Positions 42,250 to 51,651 of a DNA stretch of 64,000 bases are shown in pieces. Position numbers and translations under genes: made by a program. The notes under the pieces are model-generated. The model saw only the letters and a list, made by a program, of their open reading frames with translations. It was not told where the DNA came from and did no database searches. The number at the start of each line of letters is the position of its first letter. Positions within the stretch are counted from its first letter, which is position 1. The stretch is from contig NZ_CP084528.1 in NCBI RefSeq assembly GCF_020410745.1, positions 1,612,001 to 1,676,000 on the forward strand, in the 5' to 3' direction. The stretch comes from Kaistella polysaccharea (GTDB lineage: Bacteria > Bacteroidota > Bacteroidia > Flavobacteriales > Weeksellaceae).

Positions 42250-44733
42250 CTACTTTTTGCCAAGAATGTTTCTAATCTTATTGCGTATTTTGATTATTGT
42301 AGGTTCCTCGTAGGTAGCGTCTTCTTCAAAGTAACCATAACCGTAGCCATAGCCATATCCGTAACCGTAACCTTGCTTACCACCTTGATAATCATTGTAA
42401 ACCAATCCAAGATTATGCACTTCGTTATCATGATACTTTTCGGTAATCATTTTCAGCATATGCTTTTCTGTATATTCATGGCGCACCACATAAATGCTTG
42501 CATCAGCATATTTCATCAATTCGTATGCATCAGCGACCAAACCAACTGGTGGTGAATCGATAATGATAAAGTCATAGTGATTCCGCAGCTCTTTAATAAA
42601 ATTAATGCTTTTCTCGCTCATCAAAAGCTCCGAAGGATTTGGTGGAATTGGACCGGAAGTCGCAACGTGTAGATTAGGAATGGAAGTTTGATTGATGATT
42701 TTATCCATCTCAACTTCACCCGTTAAATAATTCGAAATTCCGAATTTATTATTGATTTTAAAGTCGCCGAAAATTTTCGGCTTCCGTAGATCCATGCCCA
42801 AAAGAATCGTTTTTTTACCGCTCAATCCTAACACTGAAGCAATATTAATAGAAACATAGGTTTTTCCTTCGCCACCAATAGACGAAGTAAGAAGAATAAC
42901 TTTCGATGTATTATCTTCTTTATGTAAAAAACGCAGATTTGCTCGAATTCCTCTAAACGCCTCTGAAATAGAAGATCTTGGTTGCTCTAAAACCGTTAAG
43001 TTATTATCGTGCGAATTTCGGCCAATTACACCCAATAATGGAATTTTCGTAACCTGAAGTAATTCCTTGATGTTACGGATTCGGCTATCTAAAAGTTGCC
43101 CGATTGCAAGCAAAAGTAGCGGTAAAAGTAAAAGCCCACCAATGATGATGTATTTTGCTTTCGCGATATCAGGTGCAATCGGTGGCTGACCTAAATTTTT
43201 AGCTGGATCAATTACGGTAATGTCCGATTTATTCGTAGCTACTCTAATTTGAGTCTCATTTTGTTTGGTAAGCAAGGTATTGTAGGTGGCTTCAATCATA
43301 TTGTAACCACGTTCAGCATCTAAATATTTTCTCTCTTTTGCCGGATAAGAAGCGAGGTCAGAACTTACTTGAGCAAGTTGCCTATCAATTTTTGCAATCT
43401 CGCTGAGATAGGTGTTGTAATAATTGCTTAATGAACCATTAGAACTGGTGCGTGCCTCATTAATTAAGCGATTAATTTCGCGCATCGGTTCTGAATTTGG
43501 AGTATAAATCAGGGCGAGCTCACGACGTTTTGCATATAAGTTTTTCAATTCTGCCACTGTTGCATCAAACACACCGTCTTGTACGCCAGCTGTACTCATG
43601 TTAATCAAACGGTCTAAATTCTGCGACGCCAGGGAATTTTTGATACTGTTAAGTGAATTGATTCGTGTAATGATCTCTGCCTTTTTTGCATCTAGTGCTT
43701 TAATTTCATCCAGTGATTTTTCATCCCTGTTTTCTACGTCATAAAGTCCTTCAGTAACCTTCATGTGATTAAGGACTGTTGCGCTCGAATCTAGCTTTTT
43801 GCGGATGTCATTTAAATTTTCAATCAAATACTTTTCTGTGTTTTTGTCAACGGTATTTCGGTCGATAAGTCTTTTTTTCTGTAATTCATCCACAGAGGTA
43901 TTTAGGAAATTAACCGTTCCATTTAAGTTATACCCTTTTTTAGTAATGATCATTATTGAATTGATCTCTTTATCAAAGTCAACATTAATCGTATTAAAGA
44001 GATTGTTTACAGTCGCATTTACAGTCGATAAATTAACAATGATATTTTCAAAAATAATTGGACTTGGCTGTTCATTTTTAATTAAACGGAACCGGAGATT
44101 GGGCGAAACGTACCATTCATTTAAAGAAATAACTTTATTTTCAGGTCTTTTAAATGATGAAGTAGGTCGAAAGCTCTCTGTTTCGTAGGAATAAAGATTG
44201 GTTGATTCGCCTTCCTTGGGCAAAACCACTTCATACCGATTACTTCCTTTTGGGATTAAAGTAATTGGATAATCGACTTGTTGCGGATAAGTTTTGTCAA
44301 TTTCAAAAAAAACGGGAGAATCATATTTATCCAAGTAAGTCTGCTTGATGAGACCTTTTGTTGAGTAATTGATGTAAAGATCCAGCTGCTGCACCAGATA
44401 TTCATTGTGCGATCTGGAAAGCAACATTTTTTTCAGGTAAATTCCATCTTGATTTCCGTTTTGTCCCCAAATGAAATTAATGGACTGGTTTGGCGTAAAA
44501 TAGCTGGCTGTATTATTTGAAACACTTAGCGATAAATTAGAAGCGTAAATTCTTTGCGCATAATATTTACTGTACACCCAGGAAATTGCATAACCTAATG
44601 CAATCATCAGAACAAACCAGTACCAATTTCGTAGAATCCTGCGAATGTAGTGTTCCACATCGAAGATGGCGAAAGACCCAATTTTATTTTGATCTTTCGC
44701 TGACTGCGCGGTATTTTCTCTTTCAGGAATCAT
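42250..44733 (-). CDS. Wzc-like polysaccharide copolymerase / tyrosine autokinase
   Basis: This 827-residue inner-membrane protein controls chain length and export of capsule or exopolysaccharide. An N-terminal Wzz-like domain with one membrane helix (about 38-58), a coiled coil (about 300-470) and a second helix near 525 precede the BY-kinase domain: Walker A SSIGGEGKTYVS near 612, LLGMDLRKPKIF (A' motif), and DFIIIDSPPVG. The C-terminus has seven Gly-Tyr pairs in a row, then an acidic and basic end. The Tyr cluster is the autophosphorylation site in this family. Overlap with the wza-like gene (1 bp apart) suggests one operon. Confidence 0.92.
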   Translation of the reverse strand: MIPERENTAQSAKDQNKIGSFAIFDVEHYIRRILRNWYWFVLMIALGYAISWVYSKYYAQRIYASNLSLSVSNNTASYFTPNQSINFIWGQNGNQDGIYLKKMLLSRSHNEYLVQQLDLYINYSTKGLIKQTYLDKYDSPVFFEIDKTYPQQVDYPITLIPKGSNRYEVVLPKEGESTNLYSYETESFRPTSSFKRPENKVISLNEWYVSPNLRFRLIKNEQPSPIIFENIIVNLSTVNATVNNLFNTINVDFDKEINSIMIITKKGYNLNGTVNFLNTSVDELQKKRLIDRNTVDKNTEKYLIENLNDIRKKLDSSATVLNHMKVTEGLYDVENRDEKSLDEIKALDAKKAEIITRINSLNSIKNSLASQNLDRLINMSTAGVQDGVFDATVAELKNLYAKRRELALIYTPNSEPMREINRLINEARTSSNGSLSNYYNTYLSEIAKIDRQLAQVSSDLASYPAKERKYLDAERGYNMIEATYNTLLTKQNETQIRVATNKSDITVIDPAKNLGQPPIAPDIAKAKYIIIGGLLLLPLLLLAIGQLLDSRIRNIKELLQVTKIPLLGVIGRNSHDNNLTVLEQPRSSISEAFRGIRANLRFLHKEDNTSKVILLTSSIGGEGKTYVSINIASVLGLSGKKTILLGMDLRKPKIFGDFKINNKFGISNYLTGEVEMDKIINQTSIPNLHVATSGPIPPNPSELLMSEKSINFIKELRNHYDFIIIDSPPVGLVADAYELMKYADASIYVVRHEYTEKHMLKMITEKYHDNEVHNLGLVYNDYQGGKQGYGYGYGYGYGYGYFEEDATYEEPTIIKIRNKIRNILGKK
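42331..42372 (-). repeat. Seven hexanucleotide repeats encoding the Gly-Tyr tail
   Basis: Seven consecutive six-base units of the form RTARCC (plus strand: GTAACC, ATAACC, GTAGCC, ATAGCC, ATATCC, GTAACC, GTAACC) translate on the minus strand into seven Gly-Tyr pairs. Copy-number changes would keep the reading frame. Confidence 0.9.
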
Positions 44734-44734
44734 C

Positions 44735-45604
44735 TTACAGTCTCGTTAAAATTAGGTATATGGACATGGCAGTCGTTATTACAGATACGCCAGTGGTCAG
44801 GGTTTGGATAGGATCTTTACCAAAACCATTTAAATTCTTGGAACGGGTATTTAAAAATATTTCATCCCCATTTTGAACCCAGTAATATGGCGAATTCATA
44901 ACATCTTCACGGGTAAGATCAACTCTTGCAATTTTAATTCCTTCCGGAAGTTTGCGGTGAATTACAATATTGGTGCGATCAATCGTACGGTTTAAACCGC
45001 CGTTAATGGCCAACGCTTCCGTTAAAGTTAGGGTATTTTTATGTGCTTTTTTCTCGCCACTTATTTCAATTGATTCTACATCACCCAGAATATAATAGGT
45101 AATCCCATCGGTATTTAGTCTTACTTCTGATTTTCCTTCTACAAAATTCTCATCAACCTTGGTTTGAATTTCCTGTGTTATTTCTTCTAAAGTTCGGCCT
45201 TCTGCCTTGATATAGCCAATCCCAAATATATTGATATCACCTTTCGAGTCGACTTTTAATCCATTAAAATAAAAATTAATATTTCCTCCTCCGGCGTCTG
45301 TTTGTCGGTTTGAAACAGCCATATTACTTGATGATTGCGCACTGTTGTTTCCTGTACCATCACTCACTGTTGCATTTAAACTGGAATAAAATTGCGCAGC
45401 GTCACCTTTTGGGGTCGTCACGATATTCAAGTTCAGCATATCGTTTTTAGTAATCCGGTAAACGGGAATATTGTAGGGAACCAAACCCTCTTCATTAATA
45501 ACCAAACTTTCGTTGGGTTGCATGTATCGTACATCTTTCGAGGAAATGCAAGATTGAACAAGATAGGTAAGAACGAGTATAAAAGAGAGTTTAAATATTT
45601 TCAT
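44735..45604 (-). CDS. Wza-like polysaccharide export lipoprotein
   Basis: This 289-residue outer-membrane protein has a lipobox (LVQSC, Cys19) and a polysaccharide export domain (YNIPVYRITKNDMLNLNIV, residues about 45-70). A SLBB-like region, INGGLNRTIDRTNIVIHR, lies near residue 200. The end has a hydrophobic segment that could anchor the channel (TTAMSIYLILTRL). It forms the export channel for polysaccharide and lies just upstream of the wzc-like kinase, with which it works in the Wzy-dependent pathway. Confidence 0.88.
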   Translation of the reverse strand: MKIFKLSFILVLTYLVQSCISSKDVRYMQPNESLVINEEGLVPYNIPVYRITKNDMLNLNIVTTPKGDAAQFYSSLNATVSDGTGNNSAQSSSNMAVSNRQTDAGGGNINFYFNGLKVDSKGDINIFGIGYIKAEGRTLEEITQEIQTKVDENFVEGKSEVRLNTDGITYYILGDVESIEISGEKKAHKNTLTLTEALAINGGLNRTIDRTNIVIHRKLPEGIKIARVDLTREDVMNSPYYWVQNGDEIFLNTRSKNLNGFGKDPIQTLTTGVSVITTAMSIYLILTRL

Positions 45605-45633
45605 CAGCGTAAAGTGTTTGCAAAAATAACAAA

Positions 45634-46755
45634 TTAATTAGTTTTTCGTCTGCTTAAGAGAATTAACGTAGGAATATACGCTCCGATGAAGCCTAAACTT
45701 ACGACGATAAGCATTAAAATATTTACATTAATGTGCCTGAAATAATACGCCACGCCAACCACAAATAAGTAATAAATTAATATATAAGCAGATGATCTGC
45801 GGTGCGTTAATCCCAAATCTAAGAGTTTATGATGGATGTGATTCTTATCTGCTACAAAAATAGACTGTTTATTTCTAATTCTTATGAGTATGACATTCAG
45901 CGTATCAACAATTGGTAAAATGAGAATCGCCACCGTAACTGCAGGTGCCGTTTGCAAATAATACCGTGGTACTTCCGGGAGTTCTTTGTCGATGAAAATA
46001 TCAATAAAACAAATGGCAGTAAACGCCAGAAGAAAACCTAAAATCATCGATCCGGTATCACCCATGAACACTTTATTATTACGGTAATGAGATAAATTAT
46101 AATACAGAAACCCAACAACTGAGCCGATAATCACACCAGATAAGACGACCAGTGGATAATTAAATTCGCCCAATCGGAAATAGCTAATTCCAAATAAAGC
46201 ACTGCATATCACAGAATATCCGCCAGAAAGACCATCAATCCCATCAATTAAATTAAAAGCATTTATCAACAAAATAAAGGTAAGCATGCTAAAAATAACA
46301 CTTACGGTGTAGCTCAGTTCATAAATTGCAAATACACCAAAAAAACTTCTGATTCTTACATCTGATCCCAAAACCATTAAACCTGTTACGACAATCTGTG
46401 CAAGAAGTTTTTTATAGGCCCGCATTACAACGATGTCATCCATCACACCAATGTATAGAAGAATGACCAAAGATGCGAAGAGAAATTTATAAAGTTCGAA
46501 GAGTTCAAAAGCGAAAATAGAGGCGCAAACTGCAAGCGAATAAAACATAGCAATTCCACCTAAATTAGGGATTTTACGCAGGTGTGAACTGCGTGTGCCT
46601 GGTTCGTCCATCAGGTTTTTCCGACGGGAAATTTTCACAACCGTTGGAATCGTAAAAAATGTAAGCAGAAATGAAAAGATAATCCCCAACACCAATTTTG
46701 CGGCGAAGAGAGAAATCCCGAAGTTTTCTAGAGCGTCCTTTATTATTTCATTCAT
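45634..46755 (-). CDS. WecA/TagO-like glycan-1-phosphate transferase (MraY family)
   Basis: This 373-residue membrane protein has about 11 helices and starts polysaccharide repeat units on undecaprenyl phosphate. Visible catalytic motifs are NAFNLIDGIDGLSGG near residue 163, FMGDTGSMILGFLLA near 228, and HIHHKLLDLGLTHR near 301. It is probably a UDP-GlcNAc or UDP-sugar transferase; the sugar cannot be read. It follows the EpsG-like gene closely (1 bp between them). Substrate carrier is the product of uppS nearby. Confidence 0.9.
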   Translation of the reverse strand: MNEIIKDALENFGISLFAAKLVLGIIFSFLLTFFTIPTVVKISRRKNLMDEPGTRSSHLRKIPNLGGIAMFYSLAVCASIFAFELFELYKFLFASLVILLYIGVMDDIVVMRAYKKLLAQIVVTGLMVLGSDVRIRSFFGVFAIYELSYTVSVIFSMLTFILLINAFNLIDGIDGLSGGYSVICSALFGISYFRLGEFNYPLVVLSGVIIGSVVGFLYYNLSHYRNNKVFMGDTGSMILGFLLAFTAICFIDIFIDKELPEVPRYYLQTAPAVTVAILILPIVDTLNVILIRIRNKQSIFVADKNHIHHKLLDLGLTHRRSSAYILIYYLFVVGVAYYFRHINVNILMLIVVSLGFIGAYIPTLILLSRRKTN

Positions 46756-46756
46756 G

Positions 46757-47887
46757 CTACCACAATACGTTCGTATATTTATCTATCGTAAAAGAGCCTT
46801 TATCGCCATTGCCTTTACCAAAATAGAAAAACATGGCGATGAGATAAGTCATAAATCCAAGATACAGAAATTGCCGCGTTCTGCCACGTACCGCGTACAC
46901 AATACTGGTCATGCAAAACATGGTTACAAAAAACATATAAGCTCCGGGGAGTCTTACGGCAAAGATTTCATTTGACCGGAAAAAATAGAAAAGCACCAAA
47001 CCGAATACGGCCAGATTTCTCATATATTCATACCACAAAACCTCTTCACAAGCTTGCTTATCAAATCTAATTAAAATACCGATAAAAAAAAGCTTTACAA
47101 TATCATTTAATCCGGTTTCCACTTCTGTCCCATAATAGCGGTCGTCCAGGTAACCCGTGTACGCTCCGGAAAGATCATCTGGTGCAATTGAGCTGAATAA
47201 TCCGCCGCCCAGTCTGTAAAGTTCTAAGGGTGAAATCAATAAGGCGATCACCAAAACCCAGAAAATCCGCTTGCTGTTCATGGGAATTTTTACAATCCAA
47301 TAAGCCGGAATAAATACGACTGACGTTTTGTGAAAACCTAAAGCGATATACATGCAGATGAGAAACATCACCAGATTCCGGTCTTTTATATATTTAAAAG
47401 ACGCAATACAAACTGCGATTCCCAAACCCTGACGCATTTGTCCAGAATCTTCGAAAAACATAATCGGCATAAAATAGAAGAGAATGGCCAATGCCGGAAA
47501 AGCCACATTTTTATAAATGGTTGTAAACTTGAGCGTTACTGCAATAAGTGCCATTATAAAAGTAACAACAAAAAAAGGCAAACCGAAATCGAAAACAAGC
47601 TTATTAATTAAAACATAAATCCACTCGATTTGTTCCGCATTATCCCGGAAAAGTGCTTTATCGAAAACATCGCCGTAGGAAGTGTATAAAGCAAAACCAG
47701 CAAAAAGGGTTCGGTAAACGGGATAATCTGCGCCGGCATTTAATCGTAAACCAACCGCGCAAATAATTAGAACGCCCGCAATCCAGACAAAAACGCTTTG
47801 CTTTTTTTCTAACCTGAAAATCTCCCAGTAACTCGCTACCGCAAGAAATCCAAATATGATCGCAAAAATAGGATGTAGAATTGGCAT
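46757..47887 (-). CDS. EpsG-like polysaccharide polymerase membrane protein
   Basis: This 376-residue protein has about ten membrane helices and an EpsG-like N-terminal motif GADYPVY with the preceding RLNAG (residues about 47-56), seen in O-antigen polymerase-type proteins. DSGQMRQGLGIAVCIASFKYI is also family-typical. It probably joins the repeat units at the periplasmic face. The start ATG at 47887 was chosen over a TTG at 47890. It is 17 nt downstream of the GT2 gene. Confidence 0.85.
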   Translation of the reverse strand: MPILHPIFAIIFGFLAVASYWEIFRLEKKQSVFVWIAGVLIICAVGLRLNAGADYPVYRTLFAGFALYTSYGDVFDKALFRDNAEQIEWIYVLINKLVFDFGLPFFVVTFIMALIAVTLKFTTIYKNVAFPALAILFYFMPIMFFEDSGQMRQGLGIAVCIASFKYIKDRNLVMFLICMYIALGFHKTSVVFIPAYWIVKIPMNSKRIFWVLVIALLISPLELYRLGGGLFSSIAPDDLSGAYTGYLDDRYYGTEVETGLNDIVKLFFIGILIRFDKQACEEVLWYEYMRNLAVFGLVLFYFFRSNEIFAVRLPGAYMFFVTMFCMTSIVYAVRGRTRQFLYLGFMTYLIAMFFYFGKGNGDKGSFTIDKYTNVLW

Positions 47888-47904
47888 CAAATAAGTCAGT
47901 GTTT

Positions 47905-48900
47905 TTATTGCAAGAGTTTTCTCAGGATGGGATATAAGCCTGTAAAACTTAGTAAATAATAGATTTTTTTCTTCAGCGGTAAAGATAGTAGATAATTTCT
48001 TCCAAATCTTTTGTAGGTTAATATTTCTAAAGTAGAAATCTGGTGTTTTCTCAAAAAGGAATTAAGCTCTGACTGTAGATTTTTAAAAACAGCTGCGTCT
48101 TTAACAAAGGCAGAATACGCCAGAAAAGTATAAACGCCTTCTAAAATTTTAAAGTTTTTCAACTCTGTTGCGTGCGCAGTATATTGAGAAGATTGAAAGT
48201 AGTGGGAAACATCTTCCACCGCCTTTAAAATATCAAGTCCTTTTTCAGAATGAATTTTGGTAATAGAATCAGCTCTTTCTAAATATTTATAATGGAAATT
48301 TTGAGTTTGCGCGATGACATTGCATTCCAATAAAAGCTGCGGAATCAACTGAATATCTTCGAAATGAACGCCTTTTTTAAATCGTTTCCCTTCAAAAAGT
48401 TTTCGCTCATAAATTTTATTACAGGCAAAATAAGAAAGGTCTGCAAAAACTGAAAAATGCTCTCTAAGGAATATTTTTTCAGGCATATTGGGAATTTGCG
48501 TGAGATTTTGAGTAACAGTTCCTTTTTCATCAACTTTCTGTAGATTACAAATAACCATTTCTGCATTATGCGCTATTGCCAACTGATACATTTCTGCAAA
48601 CATCGTTGGTGAAACCGTGTCATCACTATCCACAAAACCGATATAATCTCCCGTGGCGCGATCCAGTCCGAAATTACGGGCATCACTTAAACCACCGTTT
48701 TCTTTTTGAAAACTTCTAATTAAGTGCGGAAATTTATGCTGAAATTCCTCAATTATTTCTTGGGAATGGTCTGGACTTCCATCATTGATTACTAATATTT
48801 CTAAATTTTGCAATGTTTGGTCCACCAATGATTCTAAACATTTACGTAAGTATTGTTCAACTTGATATACTGGAACGATAATAGAAACAGTTGGTCTCAT
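47905..48900 (-). CDS. Glycosyltransferase family 2
   Basis: This 331-residue cytosolic transferase adds a sugar to a lipid-linked glycan. The GT-A fold shows SIIVPVYQVEQYLRKCLESLVDQT, LVINDGSPDHS with the ligand Asp, and GFVDSDD (DxD) near residue 94, then a helical C-terminus. Its start overlaps the stop of the membrane protein gene by one base (TAATG), so it belongs to the same operon. Confidence 0.9.
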   Translation of the reverse strand: MRPTVSIIVPVYQVEQYLRKCLESLVDQTLQNLEILVINDGSPDHSQEIIEEFQHKFPHLIRSFQKENGGLSDARNFGLDRATGDYIGFVDSDDTVSPTMFAEMYQLAIAHNAEMVICNLQKVDEKGTVTQNLTQIPNMPEKIFLREHFSVFADLSYFACNKIYERKLFEGKRFKKGVHFEDIQLIPQLLLECNVIAQTQNFHYKYLERADSITKIHSEKGLDILKAVEDVSHYFQSSQYTAHATELKNFKILEGVYTFLAYSAFVKDAAVFKNLQSELNSFLRKHQISTLEILTYKRFGRNYLLSLPLKKKIYYLLSFTGLYPILRKLLQ

Positions 48901-50435
48901 TAGCGATTTGTATTTTTCTTATATAAAAAATAATCTTTACCAATAGGCCGAATATGGTAAATCCATTTCAGGAGCGGTGGCGCTTCTTCGTGGATCCGAT
49001 CAATTGGGTACGATTTTACCAATGTATAATCGTTGGTGAAACTAGCTGTATCTTCCGATCTTAATTTATAAAATCCTCCCTCCAAAGATGGTTTAGAAGC
49101 GATAGTCAATATATAATCAGGTTGAAATCGCTCCACGGAATTAATCCACCAGTATTTTTCATCCTTCAGCATTTCATCATTAATTCTTGCGTTCACCAAA
49201 CCAACCTCATCATAGGTATAAAGTTTCGTAAAAAAAGGAATTATTCCAGCTGGTTCCAGTAGAATTGACTGCCCAAGTCCTCCGTTATTTTGATTGATAT
49301 CTGCTGCAATTTGCATCCGCTGACGTTCTTCCATATAACCAATTGTATACGATTGAATCCATTGAAAAACATACAGTCCAGAAAACAAAAGGAATAACCC
49401 CGCATATAAAATTTTGGTTTTTTTAGTATTAATATTTAAAAAATAGTAAAGTATAACCCCGAACATAAAAACCCGCGGAAGCCAATAATACCAATCGAAA
49501 TAAGCATTGAAGAATGCAAAAATAGTGATCTTCACCAACGCGAATATAACGGTAAACAAAACAACAACTTTTATTAAGGAAGATATTTTGGTATTGCGAC
49601 TAATTTTCCAAAGAACAAATCCGAGAAAGCCGAGGAAGGCCATAAAAATTAGAAATGTTAGAACACTGTATTTCTTGATTAAACCTCCGTAGTAGGCCCA
49701 TTGAAACAGAGAATACTCTAAGCTATTATTTTGAATGAGATTTTTATACGCAATTTTCTTGGCGGTAATCGTATGGTTTACTATTTCGCCAAAATAAAGA
49801 TAATTGAATCCTACCACACTTACGAGCCCGATAATTCCTCCTAGAATGAGAAAAAGATTTAATTTTCTTTTAAAATATAAATCGGCCAGAAAGAAGATGC
49901 CGAGAAAAATAACGGTATCAATTCTCGTCCATAATAAGAGAATTGGGAAAACAAAATAGGCCCACTTTTTACCTTGATAAAGGCCGAAATAAATCAATCC
50001 GTTATAGAGAAAAAACAAAATGCCATATTCCATGCCCAGCAGTGAGGCCGTAAGTGCTGGCGGCGTCATATTAAGAAGAAGGACAAATAGCGTTCGCGGA
50101 AATAATTTCTCTGGAAACAATATTTTAGAAAGCCACCAAGATCCTACCGCAAAGAGAACACTGCTGAAAAGAAGTAGCGGAATAACAAAATAATCACCGA
50201 AAATTAAATTAAATATTGAAGAAATAAAAACATACAGATGCGTTGTAGAAGCAGATATTCTTTCGTCACCATTAAAACCAATGACACCGTATTTCACAAA
50301 ATTTTTCGCAACGCGCCACGTAATAAAAGAATCCTCCTGAATATGCCCCGTAAAAAACATGGGAAGTTTAAGAATAACTGTCAGCAGAATAAGCCAAAAG
50401 GGGTTTTCGGAAATTTTTGCTAAAACTCTTTTCAT
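48900..50435 (-). CDS. Multispan membrane protein, putative GT-C type glycosyltransferase
   Basis: This 511-residue membrane protein has about ten helices and a large C-terminal domain. An acidic EDSFITWRVAKNF stretch in the first loop, near residues 29-41, resembles the first loop of GT-C transferases, which carry a catalytic Asp there. The C-terminal part has an RIHEEAPPLLKWIYHIRPIGKDYFLY end. I do not recognise a specific family. It begins the polysaccharide operon, with its own promoter. The start ATG at 50435 was chosen over an in-frame ATG at 50462 because the extension is unlike the family start. Confidence 0.75.
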   Translation of the reverse strand: MKRVLAKISENPFWLILLTVILKLPMFFTGHIQEDSFITWRVAKNFVKYGVIGFNGDERISASTTHLYVFISSIFNLIFGDYFVIPLLLFSSVLFAVGSWWLSKILFPEKLFPRTLFVLLLNMTPPALTASLLGMEYGILFFLYNGLIYFGLYQGKKWAYFVFPILLLWTRIDTVIFLGIFFLADLYFKRKLNLFLILGGIIGLVSVVGFNYLYFGEIVNHTITAKKIAYKNLIQNNSLEYSLFQWAYYGGLIKKYSVLTFLIFMAFLGFLGFVLWKISRNTKISSLIKVVVLFTVIFALVKITIFAFFNAYFDWYYWLPRVFMFGVILYYFLNINTKKTKILYAGLFLLFSGLYVFQWIQSYTIGYMEERQRMQIAADINQNNGGLGQSILLEPAGIIPFFTKLYTYDEVGLVNARINDEMLKDEKYWWINSVERFQPDYILTIASKPSLEGGFYKLRSEDTASFTNDYTLVKSYPIDRIHEEAPPLLKWIYHIRPIGKDYFLYKKNTNR

Positions 50436-50450
50436 ATTTGTGGTATGCAG

Positions 50451-50458
50451 CAAAAATA
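50451..50458 (-). promoter_or_regulatory. -7 box of the polysaccharide operon
   Basis: TATTTTTG on the minus strand is an exact TAnnTTTG match, 15 nt before the ATG at 50435. The CAAA at 50484 could be the -33, but spacing is 25 nt, slightly long. Confidence 0.5.
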
Positions 50459-50494
50459 GCAATTTTAATCTACGTTCTTACATCAAATTTTTGC

Positions 50495-51571
50495 TTAAAA
50501 TTTCAGTAATCTGGGATTGATAAAACCTTTTTTTGCCGCGTCGTAATCATTGGGCGAGCAAGGTTTCAACTTTTCATTATTTTCTTCGGTACCGAAATAC
50601 CAAAGATCTGAGAAAGTTTCCCGATGAAAGGCAAATTTTTCTTCGCCAATCATGACCCAAAAAGTTTCGAAAGCACGTTCTGCAGGATGTGATCTTTGAA
50701 TGTTGATTCCTTCAATCAAATGCCAAATCATTTGTGCTAAAAGCTGGTGATTAAGCTGATTTCTGCTCTTGATGTTTGCATTAAAAATTCCCGCGGACTT
50801 TAGATTCTGACTTAAACCGATTTCTTTCATGTACGCGCAAATTTCACGTCTGTTCAAACCATTTACTTGTGGATTAACCGAGAAACCATCACCAATACTT
50901 TCCACCGCGTCACAATTTACCGTAACCAAATCAGCTTGTCGGAAAAAGGGTTCGGTACTATCCGTACTGCCCATCATTTCTGCAAGTCTTATCACATCGA
51001 AATCAACTTCCCGCATCAGTTTCACAGAGTCATTAGCATTTAAATGTTTTTGATATCCCAAATGATGATAATTTTTAAGGCTGAAATTTTTAGAACTTAA
51101 AATTTTTGAAAGGAAATTAGACTCATTCAGATTTTCTCCTTCATTGGTTAGCGTTACTAAATTTGATATTTGAGTGTAAGTAATATTTTGGTGAGTTGCA
51201 TTCAATGATGAAAAGAGCACATATGCGAGTTCATTGCTTCCACCAATTACGACGGGAATTGCATTTTTTTTCCGACACATTGTTAAAATTTCATCCAGCA
51301 CGTAATGCGTATCCTCCTGATTTTTCCCAGATACCAGATCACCTAAATCGCAGACAGGCATTTCAAAATCTAATTTTGAAAGCTTGTATAATTCTTTCCT
51401 TAAATTTCTGAAATCTACCATTTCCGCTTCACCCTCATTAATCCCTCGATAATCAGAGCAAAAAATCAGCGCAATGCTGTTTTCCTTAAGATCATTGGTA
51501 ATCATACTGGCAAGTTGCCATGGTTCAGCGGTAATTTTATGAGGCGGAAGGAAAAGATCTTCAAGGTTCAT
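50495..51571 (-). CDS. Arginase/formimidoylglutamase-fold protein, metal ligands apparently lost
   Basis: This 358-residue protein has an arginase-like fold: IPVVIGGSNELAYVL (the GGS/GGGH position) near residue 106 and VNCDAVESIG near residue 217 (the SxDxD position). The usual metal-binding DAHxD motif reads as QISNLVTL, and the GGGH histidine is Asn. So the catalytic manganese site is likely absent. Homologues stand near topA and T9SS genes in flavobacteria, often annotated as formimidoylglutamase. It lies after the T9SS cargo gene, with its own -7 box. Function unknown. Confidence 0.72.
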   Translation of the reverse strand: MNLEDLFLPPHKITAEPWQLASMITNDLKENSIALIFCSDYRGINEGEAEMVDFRNLRKELYKLSKLDFEMPVCDLGDLVSGKNQEDTHYVLDEILTMCRKKNAIPVVIGGSNELAYVLFSSLNATHQNITYTQISNLVTLTNEGENLNESNFLSKILSSKNFSLKNYHHLGYQKHLNANDSVKLMREVDFDVIRLAEMMGSTDSTEPFFRQADLVTVNCDAVESIGDGFSVNPQVNGLNRREICAYMKEIGLSQNLKSAGIFNANIKSRNQLNHQLLAQMIWHLIEGINIQRSHPAERAFETFWVMIGEEKFAFHRETFSDLWYFGTEENNEKLKPCSPNDYDAAKKGFINPRLLKF

Positions 51572-51594
51572 GAGAGATTATTTTGAATGAAAAA

Positions 51595-51602
51595 CAAAAA
51601 TA
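51595..51602 (-). promoter_or_regulatory. -7 box of the arginase-fold gene
   Basis: TATTTTTG on the minus strand, 23 nt before the ATG at 51571. It follows directly after the terminator of the T9SS cargo gene. Confidence 0.4.
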
Positions 51603-51603
51603 G

Positions 51604-51632
51604 AAAAAAAGCACCACCAAAGGTGATGCTTT
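51604..51632 (-). terminator. Terminator of the T9SS cargo gene
   Basis: On the minus strand, GCATCACC and GGTGGTGC (one G-U pair) form an 8-bp stem with a 3-nt loop, followed by a T tract, 20 bp after the stop. Confidence 0.75.
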
Positions 51633-51651
51633 CATTATAAAAAAAGGGCAA

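Noticed and set aside
43799-44188. 129-residue plus-strand ORF
   Set aside because: It lies wholly inside the wzc-like gene on the opposite strand, with no family match.
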